Positions 12,732-24,575 are shown, numbered from the stretch's first letter. The stretch is 64,000 nt of DNA from Brienomyrus brachyistius (GCF_023856365.1 NC_064535.1:10932363-10996362); one strand, 5' to 3'. Notes: generated by a model from the letters alone, not told the origin. A program made the numbers and translations.

Positions 12732-13080
12732 GGCATGGTGATGCAGTGGTTAGCCCTATTGCCTGGGACCCGGGTTCGAGTCTCCGCCAGGGTTCCATGC
12801 GTGTGAAGTTTGCATGTTCTCCCCGTGTCGTTGTGGGGTTTTCTTCGGGTACTCCAGTTTCCCCCCACAATCCAAAGACATGCTGAGGCTAATTGGAGTT
12901 ATCTAATTGCCCGTAGGAGTGCATATGTGAGTAACTGTTATGTGAGTGTGCCCTGCGATGGGTTGGCGCCCCATCCTGAGTTGTTCCCTGCCTTGAGCCC
13001 GTAGCCTCCAGGATGGACTCTGGACCCCCTGTGACCATGAAGTGACCCCGAATAGGACAAGTGGTTTCAGAAAAATAGAT
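12732..13080 (+). repeat. tRNA-derived SINE
   Basis: The head has an A-box-like TGATGCAGTGGTTAGC and a B-box GGTTCGAGTCT at 12773-12783. The body has TTTGCATGTTCTCCCCGTG, CCAAAGACATGCTGAGGCTA and CTAATTGCCCGTAGG, the familiar fish SINE body, ending near ACAAGTGGTTTCAGAAAAAT. Related copies or fragments in this window lie at about 24275, 48515, 52435 and 63545, with reversed relatives near 19640, 23548 and 38397. Confidence 0.85.
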
Positions 13081-13139
13081 TATGTGTCTGGTCATAATGC
13101 TGTCAAAGAAAAATAACTGCTGTGTATGGTGTTGCGTAA

Positions 13140-13650
13140 CCATAAGTTAGTCAAAGGGCCCATGCTGACCCCTGTCCACTGCTGAAAGCACCTACAATTG
13201 GCACGTAAGCATTGGAACTGGACTATGGAGCGATGGAAGAAGGTGGTCTGGTCTAATGAGTCACATTTTCTTTACATCACTTGGATGCCCAGGTACATGT
13301 TCATCCTTTTTGTAGGGGAGAGGGGAAGCCAGCGGAGGCTGAGTGATGCTCTGGGCAATGTTCAGCTGGGAAAACTTGGGTGCTGGCATTCATGTGGATG
13401 TTACTTAGTCACATACTATCAACTTAGTCTATGTTGCAGACTAAGTATGCCCCTTCATGGAAATGGCATCCCCGGGAAACAGTGGTCTCTTTAAGCAGAA
13501 TAATGCACCCTGCCACACTGCAAAAACAGTTCAGAAATGGTTGGAGGAACATGAAAAAGAGTTTAGGGTGCTGACTTGGCCTCCAAAGACTGAATGTCTG
13601 TGTGATGTGCTGGTCCAATACATCTGATCCACGGATTCCTAATCTCACAA
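13140..13650 (+). pseudogene. Decayed Tc1-like (DD36E-type) transposase
   Basis: ARKHWNWTMERWKKVVWSNE at about 13200-13260 covers the first catalytic region, with the Asp of WSDES replaced by Asn. After a shifted middle part, QNNAPCHTAKTVQKWLEEH at about 13497-13555 carries Asn where the second catalytic Asp (QDN) belongs, followed by EFRVLTWPP. The PCHTAKTVQKW layout and spacing to WPP match Tc1 families with 36 residues between the last two catalytic residues, though the Glu itself is not visible here. Both visible catalytic Asp positions are lost and the frame is broken. Confidence 0.8.
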
Positions 13651-13659
13651 CTTATGGGA

Positions 13660-13860
13660 CTTAAAGGGGCAGTTCACCGCAAAAGTGAAAAAAGATATGT
13701 TTTAGAGGGGCTTTCGTGCTATTTATCCATGTATTTTGTTCTGCAGGGAGTTGCCTAGTTTTGGAGATATCATCCGTAGAAATGTCGAATACAAGGGGAA
13801 TGAATGGTATTCTTTCTGTGGTGATTAAAACGCCAGAAAAATACATTTTATAAATTCAAC
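13660..13860. repeat. Probable DNA-transposon end
   Basis: Starts CTTAAAGGGGCAGTTCACCG, a form typical of one end of abundant fish non-autonomous DNA elements (AAAGGGGTAGTTCACC type). No matching opposite end was located. Confidence 0.45.
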
Positions 13861-13974
13861 AGTAACGTCTCTTACCAGAAATCATGACTTGGTTATTGAA
13901 GATAATTCATGGACTTTGTAGTAGGCAGTTTATTGTATGAACTATTTTCTTCTACTGAACCCCACATACCAGTC

Positions 13975-14492
13975 GTATTAGTGAAGACGATATTGCTGAG
14001 GTGCTCGTGCTGGTATCTTCAGGACATCCGATGCTTGGCATTGTGTTTGGTGATGTGAGGCTTGCATGCAGCTGTTCGCCTATGGAAGCCCATTCCATGA
14101 AGCTTCTTGCACAGAGTTTTGGTGATGTGGTTAATGCCAGAAGAAGTGTGAAATTTTACAGTTATTAGTAAGTAACTGTGACTTTTACATACTACTGTAT
14201 TCGGCGACCCCGCACTGTTACCTTATGTGGTCTGCATCTTCATGGCTGAGTTTCTGTTGTTCCCAAAGACTTCCACTTTGCAATAATACCTCTTGCAGCT
14301 GATCATGGAATATCTAGCAGGGAATAAATTTCATGAACTGACTCGTTGCAAAGATGGCATCCCATGACATTGCCATGCTTGAATTTACTGGGCTCTTCAG
14401 AATGACCCATTCTTTCATGAGACCTAACTGCATGGTTAGGTGCTTGTTTTTATATACCTGTGGTAAAAGGTTTGAAAAAAACACCTTTAATG
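13975..14492 (-). pseudogene. Tc1-like transposase N-terminal fragment inserted in gypsy
   Basis: Minus-strand reading from 14450 downward gives MKEWVILKSPVNSS, then SWDAIFATSQF, a variant of the Tc1 paired-type DNA-binding start. Near 14300-14220 it gives IAKWKSLGTTETQP, then RPHKVTVRGRRIQ, the second helix-turn-helix and GRPRK-like region. The plus-strand stretch from TGACCCATTCTTTCATGAGA to TTTATATACCTGTGG is the conserved non-coding leader of a widespread fish Tc1 family. The copy is truncated at both ends. Its edge at about 14492 abuts gypsy integrase codons. Confidence 0.8.
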
Positions 14493-15029
14493 GAATTGGC
14501 AGGATTTCCAGTGTTCCGGCTAGTAAGGTTTGTGGGGCTTTGACTTGAGCACAAACTGAACAGGTGAAGATATAATCATGGATGTTATCTATCATTGATG
14601 GCCACCAGAACTTGCAGGATAGGAGAAATAATGTTTGAGTGATGCTAGGGTGGTCAGAATTCAATGAGGTGTGGACCTATTGCAACAGCTGACCACAAAT
14701 CGCTGAGGGTACATATTGTTTACCACTTGTATGTTTTCATACAAGTGGTATGTTGGGGGGCAGGGATCCATCTGCAAGACCTCTTGGAGTGAATCCATGA
14801 TTTACCAGCATACTTGGGCCACCACAATGGAGGTGGGCAGGATGGTCACAGGAGTGGTTAGGAGAATCTTGCTGCCAGGACATGGCATCTGCTTTGGTGT
14901 TCTTGGAGTCGGGTTGGTGGGTGATAAAAAACTGAAAATGGCTGAAAAATGGAGCTCACCTGGGTTAGCCATTAGAACCTGACGAATGTAAAATGTGTTG
15001 ATCTTCTCTCCCATTAATCTCAGGCTCGT

Positions 15030-15625
15030 AACATTAGATAGGTATAACACACAGACATGAATACTATTGGAATCGAGAGAACTTACTCGATCTGGTCATC
15101 CAAGAGTTGCAACATTGTGTGCTAAGTATTGTGTGCTAAGTAAGTATGAGGCATATATTTTAAACATTTTCCACCAAAATGCACCCCAATAGTCTAGAAA
15201 ACAATCATAATATTTACATTAGATGGAAATTAAAGTGCATATTCGCTTCCGCAGTGATCCACACGGTACCCTTTTGGAGGGAAAAAAAAATTAGAATTTA
15301 TTTATTGTAAGCCTGTAAATAAAGGGATAGAAAAACACTCATAAATTGGTTGGAGTTCTACTAGTAATAACAAACACAGCATTCTGTTTATTAGGAAGAC
15401 AATTGCTTGATATTTTCATAATATTTATTCACAAAAGTTTGTATTTGTATGTTTGACGTCAAGCTCCATCAAAACAGTTGAAATAGAACTCTCCATCATG
15501 GAACTGGAACACCTCCCACACGATGACGTGCTACGGTGCTGGTATGTTGCTTGACAGCATATGTCGCTAACTCATATACATACAATGAAATAAAACTAAA
15601 ATCAAAGTGATAGGAAAACGTGCAA
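15030..15625. other. Unassigned insert within gypsy copy B
   Basis: Gypsy RNase H codons stop near 15625 and the linker codons resume near 15020. The 600 bp between are AT-rich, with no gypsy similarity that I can read. This is probably another insertion; type unknown. Confidence 0.4.
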
Positions 15626-16584
15626 AATAGATAGGGTTGAAAGGGATAAGATGCTTGGCTTCACGGACGAATTCCAGGTTGCGGTGGTTAGTCAGCACTA
15701 AAAATGGGTGTATTGACCCCTCTAGCCAATGGTACCAGTCTTCTAAGGCTAGTGTAACAGTCAGTAGCTTCTAGTTATCTATATCATAATTACATTTGGT
15801 TAGGGACAGCTTATGTGAAAATAAAGCACATCGACGTCATTTTGAATGCAAACCATGACATTTCAAGAGCATAGCTAACTCTGACGCATCTACCTCCACT
15901 ACAAAGGGCAGCATGTGGGCTGTTTGAGGATTGGAGTTTAAGAGCCTCTTTAATTCTTGAAAGGCTGACTGGACTTCCTCTCTACAGCTGAGCTTCTGGG
16001 ACTTCTGCTTCATCGTATCCGTGAGAGGTGCTGCGGTGGAGTTGATTTTGTGTATGAGTTTTTGTAGAAGTTAACGAAGCTGAGGAATCGTGGGAGTGCC
16101 TTCATGGGGGAAGGGGTTGGCTGTGCTTGTCCCTTGCTCTCACCCATACAGTACACACCTCTCCTTGGCCTAGGACATAATCCAAGAAGGACATCATTTG
16201 GTGGAGGAACTCATACTTTTCGGCCTTGGCGAATTATTAGTATTCCCGGAGGCTCTGCAAAACTTGGTCTACATGACATTTATGGGAAACCCAGTAGGGA
16301 GAATATATCAGTAGATCATCTATGTAAATGATTAACAATGGAGTGATTATTATCCTGGAACACATCATTCATGATCAATTAAAAAACTGCCAGAGAATTG
16401 GATAACCCATAAGGCATAACAAGATACTCATAGTGCCCTCTTGTGGTCACAAATGTCTTCCTTTCATCACCTCCTTGGATTCGACATGCATTTTTCAGAC
16501 CCAATATGGTCAAGATAGTGGCACTCCGGATGGGATCTAAAGCTGCTTTGGTGAGAATAAATACATCATACATAGGCTATCAAG

Positions 16585-16850
16585 ATATCCAGCACACCAG
16601 GCCACATGTGACGTCGCCACCACCAGTGACGTCCCTGCATCCAGCTCGCCGTTCTGATCTTCCATGTATGACCCGCTGCCTTACCTCTGGTTGCCTGGCG
16701 ATTGGAAGAAGACTCGGCATCGGCATTGGCTTACTCACTGGGAGCTTTGGGTGAGGATGCTGTAAAGCGCTTTGAGACAATGTAATGTTGTGATAATGCA
16801 CTATATAAAAATAAATTTGTTGTTGTTGTTGTTATTATACTTGGTGGGAA
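16585..16850 (+). repeat. SINE or L2-type 3' end with (TTG)n tail
   Basis: Contains GTAAAGCGCTTTGAGACAAT and GCACTATATAAAAATAAATT followed by TTGTTGTTG. This is the well-known fish 3'-tail module shared by L2-like LINEs and SINEs. It lies between gypsy copy B RT (up to about 16573) and its protease (from about 16890), so it is a younger insertion, apparently accompanied by loss of the RT N-terminus. Confidence 0.75.
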
Positions 16851-18120
16851 ACAAGAGTTGGTTCCAGGATTTGCGTGCTCTCTACCTGGATTGCACTGTA
16901 TATAATGGATAAACAGTCCTACCAACAACAACCTTCCAAGCAAGCAATTCCCATTTGGTCATGTTTAAATAACCACAGGAGCCCCAGGATGACTGAGTCC
17001 CGGTGAGATAGTGGCAGAAGAAACTTAATTTCATCTGGTCTGTATGATGACATACTGGGTCAGCTGGTGAACAAGCCTTTTCCATCCAGCCTTCAGAAAG
17101 ATGTCTGACAAATGGGCCCCAAGCTTCAGGTGGTGTCCAAGAAGTTACCCACAGATCCTGAATTAATCACGGCTTGAACAGCTGAGCATGGGACCAGTCA
17201 AGCCAGGCAAGTTGGGCAAAGATGGCCAGCCTCTCCACAGTATAATTAGGGTCTGTAATGGATCCATCTTTGGTGTTCTTCTGGGCTGTGGGGTCTCCTT
17301 TCAAGTTGCATGGGCTCAGGCTTCTCCTCCTCAGTGTTATGTATCCATGGAGTGGAGGACAAAGTGGTTCACATGGGTCTTGTGTTTTCCTACACTAACT
17401 ACTAACTACCCCGCTATGGACATCTGGATAAATCTGGATCTGGATCTGGACATCTGGATAAATCTCTCTAGATCCCATTTCTCCCCAACAGGCTACCTCC
17501 ATTCAGAGGTATGGGTTTAACCCCTGGCAATATGCAGTTAAAAAAGCAACATAATTCCTGCGCTGCCACAGTCCTGAACTCAAGAGTATATTGAAACATG
17601 GGGGGGGGGGTTTACCTTGTTTAAGGGTGAATAGTTGTCCCCTCACTTCTCTTCCTGAGGAGAGGTGATCAAAAACCTGTTTAAGGCCTTGAAGAATCAG
17701 GCATAAGAACCCATTACAGGATCGTTTGAAGACCATAAAACAGTTCCCTACAATGAAGCTTTTCCTGTTAGCAAATATATGATAAATTGCACCACATGCT
17801 TGGCAGTAAGAAAACTTTCTGCATAATGGCCTAAGTACATCGCACATTTCATTAGGAAGCCCTTGCATTTATCAGGATGCCCATCAAATTCCTTCGGGAG
17901 CGCAACGTACATCACCGTAGTAGAGGCAGGTGGATCAGGTGTGGCATTGGTGTGACTTGGCTGAGGAAGGCAGGCCATGACTACACTCAACAATCGGACA
18001 AGTTTTCTCAGTTGTTCCTCTTGCCATATCAGCCTCCGTTCCACCTCTGCTCTATCCATGGTTGTGGCTGAGTATCCTATGGTGGAAAGACTGAGAGGAT
18101 TCAAATGGAGGGTGATCTGG

Positions 18121-18650
18121 TGTTTAATTTAGAGGCTCATATTGAAGTTGACAACACGCGTGGTGAAAAGCAGAGATGCAGAAAAACAAAACAAGCCAAA
18201 GGTGGAATCCAAAGGACGAAACGCAGGTACAGGGTCAATAACGAGAAGGCAATCAGCCAGGCAACCAAATTTAGGTAAGAATCGGAAGGTTTTTCTATTT
18301 CACTCCCATTTCCTGATATTTGTGTCCTGGGGTGTTTCTCAGTAGCAAGAATGCAAAGATCATACTTGTGGTCTTAATGAGACGGGTCTTGCTAACTTGC
18401 TTCCCAAGCAAGACCTTGAAGTGTAATGAATCATGGGATTGGTCTCGCTTGGCAAGCAATGCATGTTTGATATTTTGGGCGGGGCAGGAACGACATCCAG
18501 GGATTTTTACCACCCTCTGTACTTCTGTTTTTGAGTAGTGGGACTGGTCTTTGGCAATGGAAGATGATGTAAACTGGGTACATGAGAACACAAGTACGGT
18601 CAAGTACGCATATCAAGAAACACATCCATCCATCAGCAGCCATGAATCTG
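18121..18650. other. Unresolved repeat-like DNA with 9-bp stem
   Basis: Lies at the 5' side of gypsy copy B and may include its leader or LTR. At 18385-18415, GGTCTTGCT and AGCAAGACC form a 9-bp inverted repeat with a 13-nt loop. Composition suggests a transposon, but I cannot name it. Confidence 0.35.
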
Positions 18651-19639
18651 ATTGATTGCTTGATTCTTGTGGTAGGCCGTCCAATGGTTTCAGGGACTTT
18701 GGGGGGGGGAAAAACCTAACATTGTGGTCTAATTTATGGTGCTCTGTTCATCTGTTAACCGAGCGCCCTGAGCCTTGATCAAAAAGATGCAAAAATGTAC
18801 AGCACTAGGTCTTGATCAGTTCATACATTACAAATAATATTTTCAATCATTGCTGGAGAACAACATTGACCATGGTGCATTGCCATAAACCTCAGCAAGG
18901 TACAACTAGCAATGCAAATTGAATAATCAGTTTGTTAAAAGTTTACATTTTTATTTAAAAATGCAGTTTTTTTTAAAGTTATTCCAAGTTTCATACTACT
19001 AACCTCAACCTGAGGTCATATCATACAGGCAGTAATTTTCTCAGATCAGGAGGAAAACAGATTTAAATTTTACTACAATCCTTTGAAACATGCATGCATT
19101 GCCATTTTTTTTATTAATGACTTAAGCACCAGCATATATGCACAAAGACACAACTCTTTACAAAATCAGTGTGCTCAATTTAGTGCATCTCACAAAAATT
19201 ATAGAAATTAAACTAAAAACAAACCCAAATAATTAATCAGCAAATAACCTTTCCCCATGCAGTGTGGGAGCTCTGTTTAACTGTATTTCGTTACAGACAC
19301 CCATCATCTTCCATCCTCTTGGAGGAACATTTATTTTTCATGAATCCATGAATTGTCAGAGCCAGCAGGAAATTAAGACAAACAGTAATTACTTAAACAA
19401 ATAAGAATAAGATTGCTCACAAAGCAACTTCTTTAATAAGGAGATAAGAAGCAAAGATGGAGTGTAATGAGTAATGTAAGATGATCTTTATTCATATGTA
19501 GCAGTCCTTATTTGTTTGTATTTTTCCTTGGCAAAAATAGCAATATTGAATTTTTTAGAATACTGTGCACAGATTTCAAGCATGATTCATCTGACCGTCT
19601 TCTAAACACGTAGAATAATAAGGGTCTTCGGGAGCCTTT
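18651..19639. other. Intergenic, no gene seen
   Basis: AT-rich; includes a G run near 18700. No gene or named repeat recognised. Confidence 0.5.
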
Positions 19640-19845
19640 CCAAGGCAGCATAGGGAACAAGATTAGGGCCACCTGGGCATGCTGCAAGTCCATCACGGGA
19701 CATACGTGGACACACAGTCTACGCCAATTAGCCTAACTGGATGTCTTTAGACCGCAGGAGGAAGCTTATGTTACATGGGAAGAACATCCATACACGCTCA
19801 TCATAGATGGGATTGGAACTCCCATGTACATAAACGAAACTGAGC
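19640..19845 (-). repeat. SINE-related fragment
   Basis: Reading the minus strand recovers the same body as other SINE copies here: TTAGGCTAATTGGCGTAG, preceded by a GGTCTAAAGACAT-like block. Edges are poorly defined. Confidence 0.6.
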
Positions 19846-20064
19846 AAATGGATTGTATCATTCAGCAAAGATTGTTATGATATTTAAATATTTTCAATAC
19901 AATAATTTTATGTTAAATTATACCAGACCAATTTGTAGAAAGAACATTGTGTTTTCTTCTTTACCGTACTATGCATATTTTACTGCTCCTCTTCTCATAG
20001 CTACCAGTTTTTGTGAACTTCAATTATATATATTTGGCAATATTCGTAATACGATAATGTATCT

Positions 20065-20195
20065 TAATGCAGTGGATCACCTTTGGGGTGTGGTGAATTG
20101 CAAGATTTGCAGTATGAATGTTCAGCCAACAAATCTGCAGCAGTTATGTGCTGCAGTCATGTCAACAAGCACCAGAATTTTTACAAACCCTTTGA
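20065..20195 (+). pseudogene. Small DD36E Tc1 transposase C-terminal scrap
   Basis: Reads VDHLWGVVNCKICSMNVQPT followed by NLQQLCAAVMS. This closely follows the element at 36722-37946, which has [20 protein letters not shown] and [11 protein letters not shown] in the same order. The catalytic Glu of IEH is Asp here. Only about 40 codons remain. Confidence 0.8.
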
Positions 20196-20237
20196 GTGCT
20201 TTTAAAAAAGCGCACGCATTTTGCATGTCATTTATAC

Positions 20238-20430
20238 CAAGGGTGGGCAATCTTATCCAGAAAGGGCCACTGTGCTTGCAGGTTTTTACTGACCCTTACT
20301 AATTACATTACCAATTAGAGGACTGATTGGCTGAAGAGTCCTCACACCTGGGTTGGAACAGCTGACCTAAAGGTTATCCGAAAAACCTGCACACACATCG
20401 GCCCTTTGCGGATAAGATTGCCCACCCCTG
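20238..20430. mobile_element. hAT-type MITE with perfect 8-bp duplication
   Basis: 193 bp. The left end CAAGGGTGGGCAATCTTATC and right end GATAAGATTGCCCACCCCTG are inverted repeats with one or two differences. ATTTATAC occurs immediately before (20230-20237) and after (20431-20438), an exact 8-bp target duplication diagnostic of hAT. No coding capacity. Confidence 0.93.
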
Positions 20431-20438
20431 ATTTATAC

Positions 20439-22200
20439 ATACAATTTTAAACATACATATTTTCATGTATAAGGAGGATATTGTTATTGTATTATGGTCT
20501 TAACACAGAAGGAATCACTACAGACAATAATAATATAATGCTAAAACTTGGCTCTTGACTTCTGTATGAACTCAAGACTCATCGGTCACATATTCATCTT
20601 TCAGTCATGTTGATGAAAGAACTCTTGGATATTTAAGGATAAACTTTGTAAATATCCTATTAATTTGGTTAGCTATAGTCCCAAAGGTCTGGCACTTATA
20701 AGTAAATTAAAACACCCTTTTGGGTACTCAAAATGCAATATTAAGTATTTGCAGAATTTCTGCCTCTAGCTAAAATTTCACAGTTCTCCACATGATCCAT
20801 CCACTATATAGCATAAATTAATTCTCAGTGCTAGGTATAGCAGAAATATTCTGTGTGGAATAGACCAGTGTTTATTTATGAATGTTTATATCATTTGCTC
20901 AAATAAGCAGCTCAAGTAAAGTGCTACTTCAATGGGGGAAATTCAAAAATATTTTATAAAATAACTCTCACATGGCGCCTTAAGCAGAGAACGGAATATG
21001 TGCCAGAGTACATTATACATTATATTAAACCAAATGCATTACTGACATTATGTTCTTCTTAACCCTTGCGATGTTTGGTGGAAGAAAAAAAAACATGGAA
21101 TGAGACTTATGTAGTACATAGTTTATGAAACTAGGGACTGAGGAAAGGAGTCTAAGAAGTTGTTATGTGCAGATTTTAACACAGATTTTCTTTGCTACTT
21201 ACCAACTGCATACCTTGAAAATTCCATATGGTATTTTGATCCTATCCTTGAGGAAAAGGTTGCAATGTGAAGTCAAAGAACACTCTCTACAAAGATTCCT
21301 GTATCACAATCTTTACGAGGGCTGTGCATTCTTGTCCACATAATTTTTAACCAATTTTATTACTGTAGTAGTGCCCTCAAGTCAGTAATCCATACTTCAC
21401 TGGGTTTGTGGTATACTATGTATTGTTGTATAGATTTGTTGTGATTAAAAATAATAATTTACTATTGTGCTATATATAATTGGGAATATATTTAGTTGGC
21501 AGATTTGTTGTGGCAAGATTTTTTAACAAATGCAGACTTTATACCTGAAATTTTAGTAACATAATTCTAATAAAACCAAATTTTAATAGCACAAAACTAC
21601 TACTAAATCCAATAGCTCACAGCTTTGTATCAGCTTTGAATAACTTGCCTCACCCACCATTAATATATTTTATTAAGTATAAAAAGAAATTTAGCTAATT
21701 TTATGTGGAGTCAAATGACTGTAGGTAGTAATGTATGATTTCATTTTAATAACTTAAAATTTTCTGACTGCATGGATGAAGCTATTTTAGACTGCACACC
21801 TACTTTTTACTGTGTAATGTCAGTCAGTTTGCAACCTAGAGAATTAACCACTAATTTTAAAAAAGAATGTATTTTGTACATATTTATGATTTTATGTGTG
21901 TAGTTTATAAAACAGTAACTATACCCTTCTGATCAGGAAAGCATTCATATTTGCTCATTTTTCATAACCGGGAGATGGACTGCATCGCTATGTGTTACAT
22001 TCATCTATCTAAATATTTCAACCACATACCCACTGAACTTCACGAAGCTGCCACTCAGAGACCACTTGTATCCAAGGACAATGCACAAACACACGTAACC
22101 TGTTGTGATGAACACAAGGGCTGGACCCTTGAGCAACAGAAATAAGGTTATGTTGGAATATTTTGGCAGTTCACCCTTTTCCCAAAGAATGTTTAAATCC
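20439..22200. other. Intergenic AT-rich DNA, no gene seen
   Basis: Short open frames only, none recognised. Confidence 0.5.
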
Positions 22201-22204
22201 CCTA

Positions 22205-22425
22205 GGTCTGTTGACGTGGGGTAGTGGTAGCCTCATGGTTAGGGAAGCGCACTTGTATTTGAAAGATTGCTGGTTTGAATCCCCAACCAGCAAGGTACCA
22301 CCCCCAAGCACTGCTCCCAGGGCACTGAATTAGCTGCCCCCTGCTATGCCACATATGGGTTAAGTGCTGAGGACACTCGTCACTTGTATGCTGTGGTGTG
22401 TCATCACTGATCACCAAATTCTAAA
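22205..22425 (+). repeat. tRNA-derived SINE, second family
   Basis: The head GGGGTAGTGGTAGCCTCATG (A-box region) is followed by a B-box GGTTTGAATCCCC. The body has ACCCCCAAGCACTGCTCCCA and GGGTTAAGTGCTGAGGACAC. A partial second copy is at 48270-48425. Confidence 0.85.
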
Positions 22426-23547
22426 TATGGGCAGATAAGTCATTCAATTGCTTTGAATGGCTATAAAACATGAAGCCATTTTACAACACCAGGTGTACTC
22501 CTGCCTTATGTTTCTCTATTCCAAGATGTCCTCACACACCCTGCTAAACCATTTCAAGACGAAGATGAAGTCATCGCCTTTCGTGTCCTCCAATCACCAA
22601 ATCTAACCATCATTAAACCTTTATGGGAAGTTCAGGCGTGCTGACTGTAAAGCAGATTTCCACTTCATCCATCTTTCATAGAAGCAGAGGCTTTCCTTCT
22701 TTAAGAATGATCTACAACACATAGTTTAGGACTTCTATGACAGTGGTCGAAGACAGACTGAAACTATTCTGAAGGTAAAGTCTGACCTTACGCCTAGATT
22801 TTGACATAACTGTAGATGTGCATGTTATTTTGTCCTTTCCGTGTACGATATTGGTTGAGCAAAAGTAAAACGACACTCGAATTTAGATATTCCTAGAAAA
22901 CATACAGCTTCCGGTTAAGATTTTTGCTATCAAGGTGCCAGAACATTGTTCTGAGATTGTAGCTTATCTGTCATATTTGACTCTGGGTTACTGAAGTATT
23001 GTCTTGTAGTTATTTTCTTTCATTTTGTTTCTCTCTCAATACAATGGCTTATTGATTTCTGATTACCAAAAGCATGTTAGGATGTTTCTTTCACCGCGAA
23101 ACCAACTTTTCGTTTCATTTGAACCATATAATAGGATTGAATTTTTAAAAAAGGCTATTTCTTAAGTTATGTAGAATATGCAGGTCATGCCTGAAGTGCT
23201 TTGGCATATACAAGTTTGCTTTTCGCAACAAAACAAGAAAAAACCTAGCCTGCAGCAACCACAGAATTTTTGCAGTAACAAAGACAAAAGGTATTTTCAG
23301 CCTTTTAAGGCAGACATATTCTCTGCTCAAGGCATTCAAAGGGATTTAAAGATCAAGAAATGAGATATGGGGCGTGTTCTGAGTGTAACTCAACATACCG
23401 TAGGTTATACCTGCCAATACATTTATAAACAAATTCATAAATAACACGTATTTTTAGACACAACAGGCAGGGTTTTAGATAAACTTCAATAGGATTTAGA
23501 GTCCTTGAATGTAAATCTCTGGTTCAGTTACAAACACGAGGCCTCAT
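22426..23547. other. Intergenic, no gene seen
   Basis: No assignable gene or repeat. Confidence 0.5.
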
Positions 23548-23710
23548 CCATCCATACATTCTCAAACTGCTTATCATTTTCAGTATTGCTGGGGTATGGA
23601 GCCTATCCCAGGTAGGTAAGGGCACAAAGGGATGCTACTCCATTGAAGGGCACACAGACCATCATAATATGGGCAGACTGGACACACCAATTAGCCTAAC
23701 TGCACATTTC
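23548..23710 (-). repeat. SINE-related fragment
   Basis: Plus strand shows GGAGCCTATCCCAGGTAGG and CACACCAATTAGCCTAACTG, the reversed form of the SINE body, starting at a CATCCATCCATA tail. Confidence 0.65.
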
Positions 23711-24274
23711 AGAAATAGAAGAAATACCGTAGAATCTGAGGTACGTCAAGAAAAATGCAACCTGCAGTTGGCAGATAGAACTTCAATCTTGTAGCCGAGG
23801 TCTATCGCTGAGGTTAGTGCCACACATTTTCTACACTGTTTGTCAGGAATGAACAGTGATCTCTACCTGTGCAGAGATCTATCCAATATTTAAATATCCA
23901 ATATCCAACAATTCCAGGTGTGATAACTGGTCTGTCGACTGCGATTTCACGATTGTACTCCAATTCAAGGATATATTAAGTTTCTTAAGTATAAATTGGT
24001 GGTTCATGAACCAGTTGACCTTTACAGTCAACTGACCATCAATTGTTTATTTTCTTTCATTTTAAATGACTTCTTATCGTAAACAGACCGAAAACACTTT
24101 TGAGCACTGTTGTGGATGACTGAGTTTCATGATGACATTACCTTTCTCTCAGAAGATATTGAAATAGAGCTTTATTGGTTACTAAATTTCCTAACATCAG
24201 AGGTCCAGTGTCACACCTCTTTTAAACTGACACCTTCCATTACAGTATAATAATTATAGCTAAACAGGCTTCTT

Positions 24275-24575
24275 TGGGGCGGGGGGCAGTACGTTTGCCT
24301 CACACCTCTGGAGACCAGGGTTCAAGTTTCCAGCCCAGCTTGACGTGTATGGAATTTGCATGTCCTCCCGATGTCGTTGTGTGAATGGTGTGTGTGCCTT
24401 GTAATGGTTTGGCACCTGTCCATAGTTTGTGATTTTGCAATTGTGTGTGTGTGTGAATGTGAATGTATGCCTTGCAATGGATTAGCATCCTCTCCAAAGT
24501 GTCCCGTTTCCTGGGATAGGCTCCAGGCTCACTGCAACCCTGCACTCAATAAGCAGTTATGGAAGATGAAGGGAC
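24275..24575 (+). repeat. tRNA-derived SINE
   Basis: B-box GGTTCAAGTTT at about 24319-24329, then GGAATTTGCATGTCCTCCCG and CCTGGGATAGGCTCCAGGCT, ending near AGTTATGGAAGATGAAGG. A GTGTGTGTG expansion near 24445 interrupts it. Confidence 0.8.

Larger units (their letters stand above)
14493..18120 (-). mobile_element. Ty3/gypsy retrotransposon copy B, decayed
   Basis: Domains are in the expected minus-strand order. Gag: PKEFDGHPDKCKGFLMKC with the downstream LLTGKAS (about 17880-17750). Protease C-terminal half: DEIKFLLPLSHRDSVILGLL (about 17040-16970). [22 protein letters not shown] then [11 protein letters not shown] (16480-16380). RNase H: FVVEVDASE and [18 protein letters not shown] (about 15920-15660). 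RNase H/integrase linker: QPDSKNTKADAMS (about 14930-14890). Integrase zinc-binding part: FWWPSMIDNIHDY and CSVCAQVKAP (about 14610-14530). The rest of integrase has been replaced by the Tc1 fragment. Stops are frequent. No LTR pair could be defined. Confidence 0.88.

Noticed and set aside
12760..12790. Possible tRNA gene because of good A- and B-box motifs
   Set aside because: No complete cloverleaf, and the sequence continues into a SINE body repeated elsewhere in the window.
22215..22295. Possible tRNA gene in the second SINE family
   Set aside because: Same reason: a tRNA-like head joined to a repeated body.
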